Source of the DNA: Chitinophaga sp. YR627
GTDB taxonomy: Bacteria; Bacteroidota; Bacteroidia; Chitinophagales; Chitinophagaceae
Reading direction: 5' to 3'
NCBI RefSeq assembly: GCF_900114995.1
Contig: NZ_FOUX01000008.1
Coordinates: 62,001 to 126,000 of the forward strand
DNA: 64,000 nucleotides
The notes under the pieces were generated by a model. It saw nothing but the letters and a program-made list of their open reading frames with translations, was not told the origin of the DNA and searched no databases. How positions within the stretch are numbered: position 1 is the first letter of the stretch; every line of letters begins with the position of its first letter. The position numbers and the translations under genes are program-made. Positions 50,599 to 59,453 of the stretch are shown piece after piece.

Positions 50599-52254
50599 TT
50601 AAAGTCCTGATAAATACTCAAAAAGGGAAGTGTTTTCGGCCAGCTGCATCTTTTTGGTGATGCGTTCCTTTCTTTTCCGGCAACCTTCCGGTGTGATATT
50701 TAACAGGGAGGCGATCTCCTTTGTATTTAAGTTCATGTATATGTAGGAGAGGAACCGGACATCGTTGGAGGTCAGGTTGGGATGATTGTCACGGAGTGCA
50801 TTCAGGAATCCCTGGTTGACTTCCTGGAAATGGGTACTGAAGTCGTCCCATTCGCTATCGGTCCGGAGATAGCTTTTGAGTTGTGAGATGTGTTTCACGA
50901 CGACGCCGTCTTTATTCAGATCCGGAATTTTTGACATGGCGGTAATGATATCGTCAATCAGTTCATTTCTGCCGGAAAGGTAGAGGGCTTTTGCGGAGAG
51001 CTTCCGGTTCCGTATTTCGATCTCATTTTTCAGGCGTTCCTGTTCGAGGAGGGCGGCTGTTTCTTTTTCCTTTAGCTGTTCCTCCAGCAGGAGTTTCTGG
51101 CTTTTTTCATTTTCGATTTCCAGGGCCATGATCTGATGGCTTCGCTCGGCGAGGATGGCTTTTTGTTTGTTTTCGGCTGCTTTGATCCGCATCAGCCAGA
51201 TAAAGAAGGTGACGATAATGGCGATAAACGCCAGGGCGATGTATAAGAGGCGGCGTTGGTTGGTGAGTTGTGCGTTATTGAGGGAGAGGGTGTGTTGTGA
51301 ATTAAGGAGTTCGAACTTCAGTTTACCGGTTTCGAACTGCTGTCCGTTTTTAACGGTATTGATAGAGTCGCGGTAATATACCACGGAGTCCTTGCTGGCC
51401 ATAGCCTGTGCATAAGCATGGTCTTTCAGGTGGATGGCGGACAAGGTCTGGAAAAGCTCTATCCGTTCCTCCAGGTTAGGGGAGAGGGATAAGGCTTCAT
51501 TGGCGTATTGGAGGGCCTGGGTACTATTGTTCTGTTTTAGTTTGATGGAGCTGATCAGGGTCAGCAGGGAGATGCGCTCGTCTCTGTAACCGGAGTCGCG
51601 CGCTATTTTGAGTAGTTCAAGACTCAGGCGGTCGGCTTCGGTGATATTATCTTCCTGGAACTGATTCTGGGCATAGGCGTAGCGGGCGCTGATCAGTCGT
51701 CTGGGTTCGTTTTGCAGATAGCTGGCTGATTCGCGCAGGTATTCCCTTGCCTTTTCCAGTTGCCTGATCTCCGTGTGTACGATACCAAGGTTGAGGGCGT
51801 AGTTGCCTATTCTTATCTTATCATTTTTCTCTTTTGCGATGGTATAGGCTTTCAGGAAATACTCCCGCGCCTGATCATAATTTTTCTCTTTGGAGTAGAG
51901 AATAGCGATGTTATTCAGGACGGTCATTTCCAGGGTCGCATCTTTCTCTTCCATGGCTATTTTATAGGCGTCGAGGTAGTTGCGCAGGGCTTCCCCGTAG
52001 TCGAGCATAAAATAGTAGGTCAGACCGATGTTGTTGGTAGCCAGGAATAATTGTCTGGGCCAGTGATTATCAGCGGACTGATGCTGTGCTTCTGTCAGCA
52101 GGGTGATAGCGGAGACAAATTTCTTTGACATCATGGAGTCAATGCCCCGCTGGATGAGCGAATCGCAATAGGAGCGGCTGCTGGAATAGGATGTAAGTAC
52201 AGTACATAACAGGATGCCTGTTATTACCAGGTGTTTTAGATACTTCATTACCAC
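50599..52254 (-). CDS. TPR membrane protein with C-terminal LuxR-like helix-turn-helix
   Basis: 551 residues. Signal or anchor about 1-25, six or more TPR units (about 30-300, for example LNNIAILYSKEKNYDQAREY), one membrane helix about 333-352 (LLYIALAFIAIIVTFFIWLM), a coiled coil about 358-425 rich in Glu/Lys/Gln, and a LuxR/GerE-like helix-turn-helix at the end (LTSNDVRFLSYIYMN, IASLLNITPEGCRKRKERI). Common in Bacteroidota as membrane-bound regulators. It lies 99 bases upstream of the T9SS propeller gene on the same strand and may control it. Confidence 0.88.
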   Translation of the reverse strand: MVMKYLKHLVITGILLCTVLTSYSSSRSYCDSLIQRGIDSMMSKKFVSAITLLTEAQHQSADNHWPRQLFLATNNIGLTYYFMLDYGEALRNYLDAYKIAMEEKDATLEMTVLNNIAILYSKEKNYDQAREYFLKAYTIAKEKNDKIRIGNYALNLGIVHTEIRQLEKAREYLRESASYLQNEPRRLISARYAYAQNQFQEDNITEADRLSLELLKIARDSGYRDERISLLTLISSIKLKQNNSTQALQYANEALSLSPNLEERIELFQTLSAIHLKDHAYAQAMASKDSVVYYRDSINTVKNGQQFETGKLKFELLNSQHTLSLNNAQLTNQRRLLYIALAFIAIIVTFFIWLMRIKAAENKQKAILAERSHQIMALEIENEKSQKLLLEEQLKEKETAALLEQERLKNEIEIRNRKLSAKALYLSGRNELIDDIITAMSKIPDLNKDGVVVKHISQLKSYLRTDSEWDDFSTHFQEVNQGFLNALRDNHPNLTSNDVRFLSYIYMNLNTKEIASLLNITPEGCRKRKERITKKMQLAENTSLFEYLSGL

Positions 52255-52376
52255 ACGGTGTCTTGGATATAGATGTTGGTTGATTTCCCCCTGCCGTTGA
52301 CAGGAACGGGCTTAAAATAATAAAAAATATTCAACGGCTGAGGAAACCTAAAAGTTACCAGGACAGGTGTGCTTTT

Positions 52377-52841
52377 TTATTTTTCGGGTGTCTGGTAGTG
52401 TACGATGTCTATTCCTACACCATTCGGGTCTTCGATGGCAAAGTGCCGGTCGCCCCAGGGTTCGTTTCTGATCTCTATTTTAACAGGAATACCTTTCTTT
52501 TTGATGGTGGCATACAGGCTGTCCACGTCTTCTACTTCTATGGTCAGGTACATGCCTTGTCCCTGGAAGGGCTTTTGAAATAAGGGCTGCTGTGAAGGAT
52601 GTTCCGGTAGCAGAAAGCTGATCTCTGTGCTTTTATCCGGTGTGTGCATCAGCAGGTAGAATTCATTTTCAAAAGTGACGCCGAAGCCGAGTACTTCTGT
52701 ATAGAATGTTTTGCTGGCTGCGAGTTTGTTTGTGATAATGCCTGCATTCAGTTTCATCGTATGTTTGGTTTTAGTGAGTTTTTGTGCATAAGTCCCTGTT
52801 GCCAGTAACAGGCATGCCAATACTGTGAATAAGTGTTTCAT
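52377..52841 (-). CDS. exported VOC-superfamily (glyoxalase/bleomycin-resistance-like) protein
   Basis: 154 residues. The N-terminal MKHLFTVLACLLLATGTYAQ is a clear Sec signal, unusual for this mostly cytosolic fold. The VOC domain begins at about residue 29 (MKLNAGIITNKL, a former start codon in appearance) and has FYTEVLGFGV, YLTIEVEDVDSLYATIKKKG and HFAIEDPNGVGIDIV with candidate metal His/Glu. Substrate unknown; probably a periplasmic binding or lyase-type protein. Confidence 0.82.
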   Translation of the reverse strand: MKHLFTVLACLLLATGTYAQKLTKTKHTMKLNAGIITNKLAASKTFYTEVLGFGVTFENEFYLLMHTPDKSTEISFLLPEHPSQQPLFQKPFQGQGMYLTIEVEDVDSLYATIKKKGIPVKIEIRNEPWGDRHFAIEDPNGVGIDIVHYQTPEK

Positions 52842-52907
52842 CTGTGCTGATTTAGTCCTGTAAAATTCAGGAATCAGCGCTGCAGAACATTGTAAAAATC
52901 GGACAAC

Positions 52908-53723
52908 TTATCTGCCGAAGGCTTTGGATGGAGTGACGCCGTAGAAGTTCCTGAATTCTTTGATGAAATGAGCCTGGTCGTAATAGCCGCTATCGAAGAA
53001 TAGTTTATTCTGCCGCAGACTTTGTGCAGATGGCTTTGCTTTCAGGATGTTCTGGAAACGGACCACCTTGCTGAAAGTCTTTGCAGAGTCACCGATATAG
53101 AATTCGAATAAGCGGCGTAGTTGTCTTGCGCTGATACCCGTGTTCAGGTCTTTCTCTATATCTACAACACCGTAGTTATCCAGGATCAGGGCCAGTGCGT
53201 TATATAGTCTGGGATCTTCATCGAAATCTGCTTTTGCCAATGTCTTTAAAAAGTATTGATCAAAGATCTGACTGATCTCAGCGGGTTGTAAAGCATCATG
53301 GAGGTGAGCGGAAATAAATGCGGCTGTCTCCGGATGTACGGCGCTTAAGTGTTCGAAGCGGTTGCTTAGTTCGGCGGCATTGACTTTGAACAGCTGTGGA
53401 AACATAGTGGGGAGAAAACGTACGCCTACGTAGTTGAAAGTATGTTCCAGGGCGAATTCTGTGTATTTTTTACAGAAGCCCATGATGTAGTTTTCTGTAG
53501 GGTTGTTGAGTTCGAAGAAAATGTCGATGCATCCGTCGGCGACTACACGGTAATTGAACTGATCGGAGAGTGGAGAGGTGGTTTTTAATTGCCAGTAGCA
53601 GTAGATGAAAGGTTGGAGGTGAATGTGGGGGAGGAATTCGTGATAGGTGACGTGTTCAGCTGATTGTTTGATAGCAGGCTGAATGGGTGTGTAGAGATGG
53701 CGTATGTTGGTGAATGGATGCAA
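52908..53723 (-). CDS. AraC-family transcriptional regulator (DUF6597-type sensor)
   Basis: 271 residues. N-terminal domain about 20-130 with HPF-HIHLQPFIYCYWQL and VVADGCIDIFFEL, typical of DUF6597; C-terminal AraC domain about 170-271 with ISARQLRRLFEFYIG, LFFDSGYYDQAHFIKEF and YGVTPSKAFGR. Probably autonomous; the VOC gene lies 66 bases downstream on the same strand and is a likely target. Confidence 0.88.
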   Translation of the reverse strand: MHPFTNIRHLYTPIQPAIKQSAEHVTYHEFLPHIHLQPFIYCYWQLKTTSPLSDQFNYRVVADGCIDIFFELNNPTENYIMGFCKKYTEFALEHTFNYVGVRFLPTMFPQLFKVNAAELSNRFEHLSAVHPETAAFISAHLHDALQPAEISQIFDQYFLKTLAKADFDEDPRLYNALALILDNYGVVDIEKDLNTGISARQLRRLFEFYIGDSAKTFSKVVRFQNILKAKPSAQSLRQNKLFFDSGYYDQAHFIKEFRNFYGVTPSKAFGR

Positions 53724-53979
53724 AGAGTTGTTTTGATAAAGGTAATGGTTTTGAGAGAATGCAGAATGAGAATATTCGACGTGAAATGTTATTGGAAAGT
53801 GAAAGGTGATAGCAGAATTGTAGATTTTTTTTAGTTTAAAAAATGTTATTTACTTTCGATCTATCTGAATCTGAAGGCAGCGATTTATACTAGTTTTTCT
53901 GCCTGAGATTTTTACTGCACTGTTAAAGTTTATCTCCTAAATATTCGTGTAGACGAACAAGATTTTTCTATTCAAATAA

Positions 53980-54525
53980 ATGGGAATGATAAAACTAGAT
54001 TTTCAACAAACATTTCCTCCAACATGGTTGGAGAAAGACTATTCAAAAATGACTTTTGAGTCGCCTCAGGAAGATGGTTCTATTGAGACTATGGTAGTCA
54101 AAATTGACCGACATCCGGCTTTTAATTCGCCGAATGTATATAATATGGGCTTTGGTCCGCCTGATATGAAGGGTGGTTTTCGTGATAATGTGAAATTAAA
54201 GCACAAAGATTTGGGCAAAGTGTTGTCAACGGTTTTATTTCACGGCAACAACTTCTTACAGGAAAATTCATCATTAGTCCTAGGGATTGATGGCTCAGAT
54301 GATGTAAGAGCAATGTTATACCATCTGATAACAAAGGTTAATCGTGAATACTTAAGTGAATTCTTTACAGTCTTTGGTGTCGACTGGTTTATCAGAGTTC
54401 TCAGAGATGGTAGATTGGAAATAGACGAGAATGGGCGGCTTATATCTAATCCTAAACCGGAAATTTTTGATTATCAAAGATCGAGGCACGATTTGTATAG
54501 GTACTATATATTCCGCCTAAAATAA
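53980..54525 (+). CDS. DUF6934-like protein of unknown function
   Basis: 181 residues, cytosolic, no membrane segment. Recognisable blocks: YNMGFGPPDMKGGF, KHKDLGKVLSTVLFHGNNFL, LVLGIDGSDDVRAMLYHLI and VDWFIRVLRDG, which from memory fit a Bacteroidota family (DUF6934). A lone conserved Asp-rich GIDGSDD could bind metal or nucleotide, but that is a guess. The gene and its surroundings are AT-rich, unlike neighbours, suggesting transfer. A 66-residue protein is encoded 31 bases downstream. Confidence 0.65.
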   Translation: MGMIKLDFQQTFPPTWLEKDYSKMTFESPQEDGSIETMVVKIDRHPAFNSPNVYNMGFGPPDMKGGFRDNVKLKHKDLGKVLSTVLFHGNNFLQENSSLVLGIDGSDDVRAMLYHLITKVNREYLSEFFTVFGVDWFIRVLRDGRLEIDENGRLISNPKPEIFDYQRSRHDLYRYYIFRLK

Positions 54526-54556
54526 ATACTTATTAGTAATTAATTAAATTGATATT

Positions 54557-54757
54557 ATGGATCCAATCATTGAAGAGAAAATTAAACAGTATAAGACGTT
54601 TGTTACGCATAATACTCCCTCTACTACTGATACTGATACGCCACCGCGTGAAGATAACCTTTCAAGGGTGATTCGTTCAGAGGAAGACGCGGAGATGTTT
54701 ATGGCGCAATTGAACTGTTTGATTGAACGGAGTAAACGGATTAAACAGATTAAGTAA
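54557..54757 (+). CDS. small acidic/basic protein partner of the DUF6934-like gene
   Basis: 66 residues starting at ATG 54557. An N-terminal helix (MDPIIEEKIKQYKTFV), a Thr/Pro-rich spacer and a C-terminal helix (SEEDAEMFMAQLNCLIERSK). It has the size and look of a toxin-antitoxin or adaptor partner, and the pairing with the larger gene seems recurrent in the group as far as I recall. No function known. Confidence 0.55.
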   Translation: MDPIIEEKIKQYKTFVTHNTPSTTDTDTPPREDNLSRVIRSEEDAEMFMAQLNCLIERSKRIKQIK

Positions 54758-54780
54758 ATCTCACTCTAAGCATTGTATAA

Positions 54781-54820
54781 AAAAGGACGGATGGAATTCA
54801 TTTCCATCCGTCCTTTTTAT
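54781..54820. terminator. bidirectional terminator
   Basis: A 16-bp perfect stem (54781-54796 with 54802-54817), five-base loop, T run on the plus side and A run on the other. Ends both the two-gene module and the convergent MFS gene. Confidence 0.93.
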
Positions 54821-54833
54821 TGTATAATGTGTA

Positions 54834-56114
54834 TTAATGCATTGGAGCATCTTTAAAATCCCCAGCACCTGCAATTACATTTCTCAGTTCAGGATTCTCT
54901 TTCTTTTCTTTTGTAAGCACTTTATTCGTAATAACAATACTCAGCAACATACATACGGCGCCGATCAGGAAGTGGACACCCGGAAAATGGAACGGTGCTC
55001 TGTCTGTTGTGAAATAAGCGAAAGTGCCGTTCATGATCAGGGGACCAAAGATAGTTGTGAGACTCATCAGGCTGGTCAGCGCTCCCTGTAATTCTCCCTG
55101 TTGATTGGGCGGCACATGACCAGAGATCACGGACTGGAGTGATGGTCCGCAGATACCACCTAAACAGTAAGGGATTAGGAATGCGAACATCATCCAGCTT
55201 TGTGTGGCGAACGCGAATAATACGAGACCAAGTGTATAGAGTGATAAGCCGAGATAGATACTTTTTTCATTGCCGATCTTTGGAATGATGATCCTGGTAA
55301 GACCTGCCTGAACAGCGCCCACGAGTACGCCTACTATTGCCAGGGAGATACCCACCATTTTCTCAGACCACTGGAAGCGATAGATGGTGAAGAAGTTCCA
55401 GTTGCCCTGTACGGATTGAGCGCCCAGGTAGATCAGGAAAAAGGCAAATGCCAGTCCGCCGATCTCAGGATGTGAAGTAAGGAATTTTAATGATCCAAAT
55501 GGGTTGGCGCGGGACCACTCAAAAGAACGGCGGTTTTCCTTGCTGAGGGATTCCGGCAACAGGAAGAAGCCGTACAGGCAGTTCAGCAGACAGAGTACTG
55601 CGGCAGCGTAGAATGGTGCTCTGATACCCCATTGAGCGAGCAGGGCGCCAAGCGCAGGACCCAGTACGAAACCAAGACCGAAGGCAGCGCCGATCATACC
55701 GAAGTTTTTGGCTCTGGTGGTTTCGTCTACACTGACATCAGCGATATAGGCAGTAGCGGTAGTGAAGCTGGCGCCGGTCATACCAGCAATAACACGACCG
55801 ATGAAAAGCCATCCATATGAAGGGGCGAGGGCTAAGATAATGTAGTCTATTCCGAAGCCGAGCAAGGAAAGAAGGAGCACGGGGCGGCGACCATATTTAT
55901 CGCTGAGGTTGCCGACTACCGGAGCGAAGATGAACTGGGTAACGGCAAACACAGACAGCAGGAGTGCTCCGTAAGTGCTGGCCTGATTGACCGGTATGTG
56001 CTTCAGCTGCGCAATGAGGTCGGCCATAACGGGGATGATGAGTCCCCATCCCATTACGTCGATCAAAAGGGTAATAAAAATAAAGCCAATGGCGGATTGC
56101 TTGGTTGTTTGCAT
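54834..56114 (-). CDS. MFS multidrug/tetracycline-type exporter
   Basis: 426 residues, 12 membrane segments. TetA-like family features: LIDVMGWGLIIPVMADLI in TM1, motif A GNLSDKYGRRPVLLLSLLGF between TM2 and TM3, and motif C-like GAAFGLGFVLGPALGALL in TM5. Proton-driven export from the cytosol of tetracycline-like or other drugs is the family role; resistance itself cannot be inferred. Stands alone. Confidence 0.9.
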   Translation of the reverse strand: MQTTKQSAIGFIFITLLIDVMGWGLIIPVMADLIAQLKHIPVNQASTYGALLLSVFAVTQFIFAPVVGNLSDKYGRRPVLLLSLLGFGIDYIILALAPSYGWLFIGRVIAGMTGASFTTATAYIADVSVDETTRAKNFGMIGAAFGLGFVLGPALGALLAQWGIRAPFYAAAVLCLLNCLYGFFLLPESLSKENRRSFEWSRANPFGSLKFLTSHPEIGGLAFAFFLIYLGAQSVQGNWNFFTIYRFQWSEKMVGISLAIVGVLVGAVQAGLTRIIIPKIGNEKSIYLGLSLYTLGLVLFAFATQSWMMFAFLIPYCLGGICGPSLQSVISGHVPPNQQGELQGALTSLMSLTTIFGPLIMNGTFAYFTTDRAPFHFPGVHFLIGAVCMLLSIVITNKVLTKEKKENPELRNVIAGAGDFKDAPMH

Positions 56115-56444
56115 ATATATTATTGAATTGACGGCAGATTGATCCGAATCATTGTATCACGATGACTGTATCCTTTACGCGGGGTGTTTGTGGCATGGCA
56201 GCCCGGCGGATTTGTATAAAAGGATATTTGTTGTACGTAATATACTGGTCACTGATAATGCAAACTTAGGCAGAATTGTTCAATGTAAGGGGAGGTGGAC
56301 AGGCCAAGTTACGGGGGAATTTGCGTCAAGGTAAGTTGGTTGTCGCATTGTTGAGAGAATAAGGATAAGGCTTTTCGTATCGGCTTATGGGTATACCTGG
56401 TCAGCCGATACCGCCGGTGAGCAGATATACCCCGGACCGGTTTT
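56115..56444. other. gene-free stretch
   Basis: 330 bases between two minus-strand genes. A dyad GGGTATA / TATACCC near 56390-56435 could be a weak terminator of the downstream-lying hypothetical gene. No open frame looks real. Confidence 0.4.
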
Positions 56445-57563
56445 TTATTTGCCAGCAGGAATGGCCTGTTGTATCAATTGCACGGTATTTTCCACTACAC
56501 GTTTTGAGTTGATGGCAAATTCTAATAACGTGCAGTTGTTTTCATCGCGAAGCGAAGCAATTTCCCGCTTAAAATGTTTCAGAAAAGGAATCAATACATC
56601 CCGTTCATTTCTCTGGACAAGGTTGAAGACTATCTCCGGCATACCGGTGATGATCAGTTTGAGGAACCAATGAGGTTTCTGCGAAAAGAAGTTACGGAAC
56701 ACTTTCCGGGCTTTGTTATCGCTGGTGACGCCGTTGACCAGAATCTTTACAGCGGCACTACTGGCCTTCCGCTTTACAGCATCTATGTAGTATTTCAACT
56801 GTTCATGTTCATATGGGAAAAGCAGGGCAAGCCATTTGGGATTGATGGTGAAAATGGTATTAAAAATGCCAGGGTTTAAGTGTTCAATATCCACAGAAAA
56901 TGGCGTCCAGCCAAGTGCTATGATCCTTAAGATCGTATTTTCCTGAAGCGCGGTGACTTCCGGCGCATATTTCAGCGAACTTATAAACATATGATATGGA
57001 TAATCAAAGCCAGGTCCGGTTATCAGTAAGGGGAATATATCATAGCAACATTGGATCTGCTCCGGGGTATGGTAACTGATCTCCCCCATAAAGTAAGTTT
57101 GCGCCGCAGTGCCCCTGCCCAGATAGTGGCCAACATAGTTTAATGCATTCATCCCTCCGTTTAATACATATGCTTTTTGCAGATCGACGGTTGCACCTGC
57201 AATGACAGCTGCTCTGACAATAAGGATGGTTGATTTTAACTGTTCACTTTTGTAAGTCGGAATATCCTGCACCAACATGGCTACGTTATGTGCATCCAGC
57301 TCATGATTGGTCATCAGGTTGGCGGAAGCTCCCTTTCGTACAAGTTCCGTCAGGGATTGTGCAGCCTGTGACATGTTATTGGTGTCCAGATACATGCTAT
57401 CGAAAACATCGAAAAAGTCACCATCGAGCTGCTCGATGTCAGCTTCACTCAGTGTATCTCTGATGGTTTTCCAGATTGCTTTTTCTTTCTCAATATCATG
57501 ACGTATTGTGTCGAGCTCTTTTCTCAGTGTGAGAAACTGTGGGATAGGGAAATCAAACTCCAT
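56445..57563 (-). CDS. hypothetical cytosolic protein, helical repeat-like
   Basis: 372 residues, mostly alpha-helical, no signal. Segments such as LVRKGASANLMTNHELDAHN and LRDENNCTLLEFAINSK look ankyrin-like, but full repeats are not evident. I do not recognise the family. A good promoter lies 25 bases upstream. Confidence 0.6.
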   Translation of the reverse strand: MEFDFPIPQFLTLRKELDTIRHDIEKEKAIWKTIRDTLSEADIEQLDGDFFDVFDSMYLDTNNMSQAAQSLTELVRKGASANLMTNHELDAHNVAMLVQDIPTYKSEQLKSTILIVRAAVIAGATVDLQKAYVLNGGMNALNYVGHYLGRGTAAQTYFMGEISYHTPEQIQCCYDIFPLLITGPGFDYPYHMFISSLKYAPEVTALQENTILRIIALGWTPFSVDIEHLNPGIFNTIFTINPKWLALLFPYEHEQLKYYIDAVKRKASSAAVKILVNGVTSDNKARKVFRNFFSQKPHWFLKLIITGMPEIVFNLVQRNERDVLIPFLKHFKREIASLRDENNCTLLEFAINSKRVVENTVQLIQQAIPAGK

Positions 57564-57587
57564 GGTTAAAATTTATTGCTGAGGGGT

Positions 57588-57618
57588 CAAAGATAGCGCT
57601 ATATTTCTGTTGATGCAA
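57588..57618 (-). promoter_or_regulatory. full -33/-7 promoter of the hypothetical gene
   Basis: On the minus strand TTG (57618-57616) and TATCTTTG (57595-57588) are separated by 20 bases, in line with the Bacteroidota TTG-N19/20-TAnnTTTG pattern. The start codon at 57563 is 24 bases further. It is the best-matched promoter I found in the window. Confidence 0.6.
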
Positions 57619-57735
57619 TGCGACAGGATTCTTTTGTTAATAATTTGGTAATGTAATTAGCGGAAGTGCATTCTTAATATTGTGCCATCTGAATTGTCGT
57701 GTGAAAAACATTGTTCAGGCATAATAACGATCATC

Positions 57736-59025
57736 ATGATACAGCTCACCAGTTTCCATAAAAGTACAGTGATTATCCTGTTTTGTTTTTTGACAATGCA
57801 ATACGGGAAGGCACAGACATTGACTCCCTGGAATAAGGGAAATCTTGATATTCATTTTATCAATACCGGCAGAGGAGATTGTGCATTTATGATTATGCCG
57901 GATGGTACTACTATGCTGATTGACGCAGGAGAACTGAATCCTGTGGATGCACGTACCCGATCACCCCGTACCGCTCCTTTGCAGCCGGATACCAGTCAGC
58001 AGGCCTATGCCTGGATAGCGGATTATATTAAAGCTGTCAATCCATCCGCATGGATAGATTATGCAATGATCACCCATTTTCATGATGATCATTTTGGTGG
58101 GATGTATAAAACTGCGCAGGCCGCGGCTTCAGGGAAATACTATTTAACAGGTATCACGGGGGTGGGTGACCGTATTCCTATCCGGAAACTAGTGGATCGT
58201 GGTTACCCGGATTATAATTATCCACTTGACCTCAGAAAAGAGATTGCCAAAGATGTACAACGGGAAGATGCGGAGTTGCAGCAAATCGCGAATTATATCC
58301 ATTTCATTGACTACCAGGTGGCAAAGCAGGGTATGAAAGCAGAACGGTTTAAGACGGGCAGTAAAGAACAATTTGTGTTGTTAAAAGATGCGAAAGCGTA
58401 TCCGGCTTTTTATATCCGGAATATTATGTCAAATGGGTTTGTCTGGAATGGTGAAGGAGAAGGTGTCTATAATCATTTTGCCAATACAGGTGGTGTATTA
58501 CCTGATGAGAATAACGCCGGTTGTGGTGTGCGTGTGCAATATGGTCATTTCAGTATATTCTTTGCTGCGGATATTCAGGGTATCGTTAACTATGGCGAAC
58601 CGGCCTGTGATGATATGGAAAGTGCAGTTGCTCCTGCTGTTGGACGTGTAGATATTGCGACGATCAGTCATCATGGTAACAGGAATGCCCTGAACATAAA
58701 TTACATACAAACGCTGCGTCCAAGGGTATGGATAGAGCAGGTTTGGTCAAGTGACCATCCGGGACATGAGGTGTTGAACCGGCTTACTTCACGAGCGACT
58801 AACCCATATCCACATGATCTGTTTGCGACTAACATGCTGGAAGCAAATAAACTGGTTATCGGACCGGCATTGGAAAATGCTTATAAGAGCATATCGGGAC
58901 ATATCGTGATCCGGGTGGAGCCGGATGGCGGCAGCTATCGCATTTTTGTACTGGATTCATTCAAAAAGGGGCAGCAGGTAAAACGGGTGTTTGGTCCGTA
59001 TACAGCAGGGAGTAATCAGCAGTGA
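57736..59025 (+). CDS. secreted metallo-beta-lactamase-fold protein (ComEC/Rec2-like hydrolase domain)
   Basis: 429 residues from ATG 57736, which starts a signal peptide ending near KAQ (residue 27). The MBL metal motif is ITHFHDDHFGG (H114, H116, D118, H119), with LDIHFINTGRGDCAFMI and GTTMLIDAGE before it and ATISHHGNRNALN as a later ligand, all typical of ComEC-type MBL domains. Inserts of about 60 residues lie between the motifs. It should act in the periplasm or outside, possibly on nucleic acid or phosphoester substrates; substrate unproven. Transcribed alone. Confidence 0.82.
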   Translation: MIQLTSFHKSTVIILFCFLTMQYGKAQTLTPWNKGNLDIHFINTGRGDCAFMIMPDGTTMLIDAGELNPVDARTRSPRTAPLQPDTSQQAYAWIADYIKAVNPSAWIDYAMITHFHDDHFGGMYKTAQAAASGKYYLTGITGVGDRIPIRKLVDRGYPDYNYPLDLRKEIAKDVQREDAELQQIANYIHFIDYQVAKQGMKAERFKTGSKEQFVLLKDAKAYPAFYIRNIMSNGFVWNGEGEGVYNHFANTGGVLPDENNAGCGVRVQYGHFSIFFAADIQGIVNYGEPACDDMESAVAPAVGRVDIATISHHGNRNALNINYIQTLRPRVWIEQVWSSDHPGHEVLNRLTSRATNPYPHDLFATNMLEANKLVIGPALENAYKSISGHIVIRVEPDGGSYRIFVLDSFKKGQQVKRVFGPYTAGSNQQ

Positions 59026-59453
59026 TCAACTTTATGGTGAGATGTATTGTTTGTGGTTAATCGTGCGATTTCTTTATTGAGTGTCAGTTTTTCTGTTGCT
59101 GATCTGGTCAGCAAAATGGGAGTTTCATAATGGGAGATCGCCTGACCGATATCATGATTAGCATAGAGATAGCCTGATGTTTGGTACTAAGAGGAGAAGG
59201 GGAAAAGGGGAAAAGGGGACAGATAGTACAGGAAATAATGCTTTATATAGGTTATACACCCGGCGTAAACGTGGACTTGATGTAGAGATGACCTTTTGTG
59301 CTGTTGTTGGGGATAAATGCAATACGTCTTTGTATGCTGGGGATTTCAGGCAACAGCATAACTGCTTCAGCGGTAACTGTAGTCATATTGTGGATGTCTT
59401 TAAAGTTTAATGGCATGTTTAATCATCAAAATACACTTTCCGGCAGGAGCGGT
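59026..59453. other. gene-free stretch
   Basis: 428 bases with no credible gene. It contains a purine run at 59191-59220 with three GGGG blocks spaced by AAAA. Short open frames here show no homology I recognise. Confidence 0.4.
59191..59220 (+). repeat. GGGGAAAA purine repeat
   Basis: GAGGAG followed by AAGGGG three times in a row with AA spacers, a direct repeat of GGGGAA. A plus-strand transcript could form a G-quadruplex if the upstream GG pairs join; it could equally be a slippage tract. Confidence 0.5.

Noticed and set aside
59177..59410. 77-codon plus-strand frame with basic N-terminus
   Set aside because: Begins in the GGGGAAAA repeat, has no recognisable domain and no promoter or conserved start.
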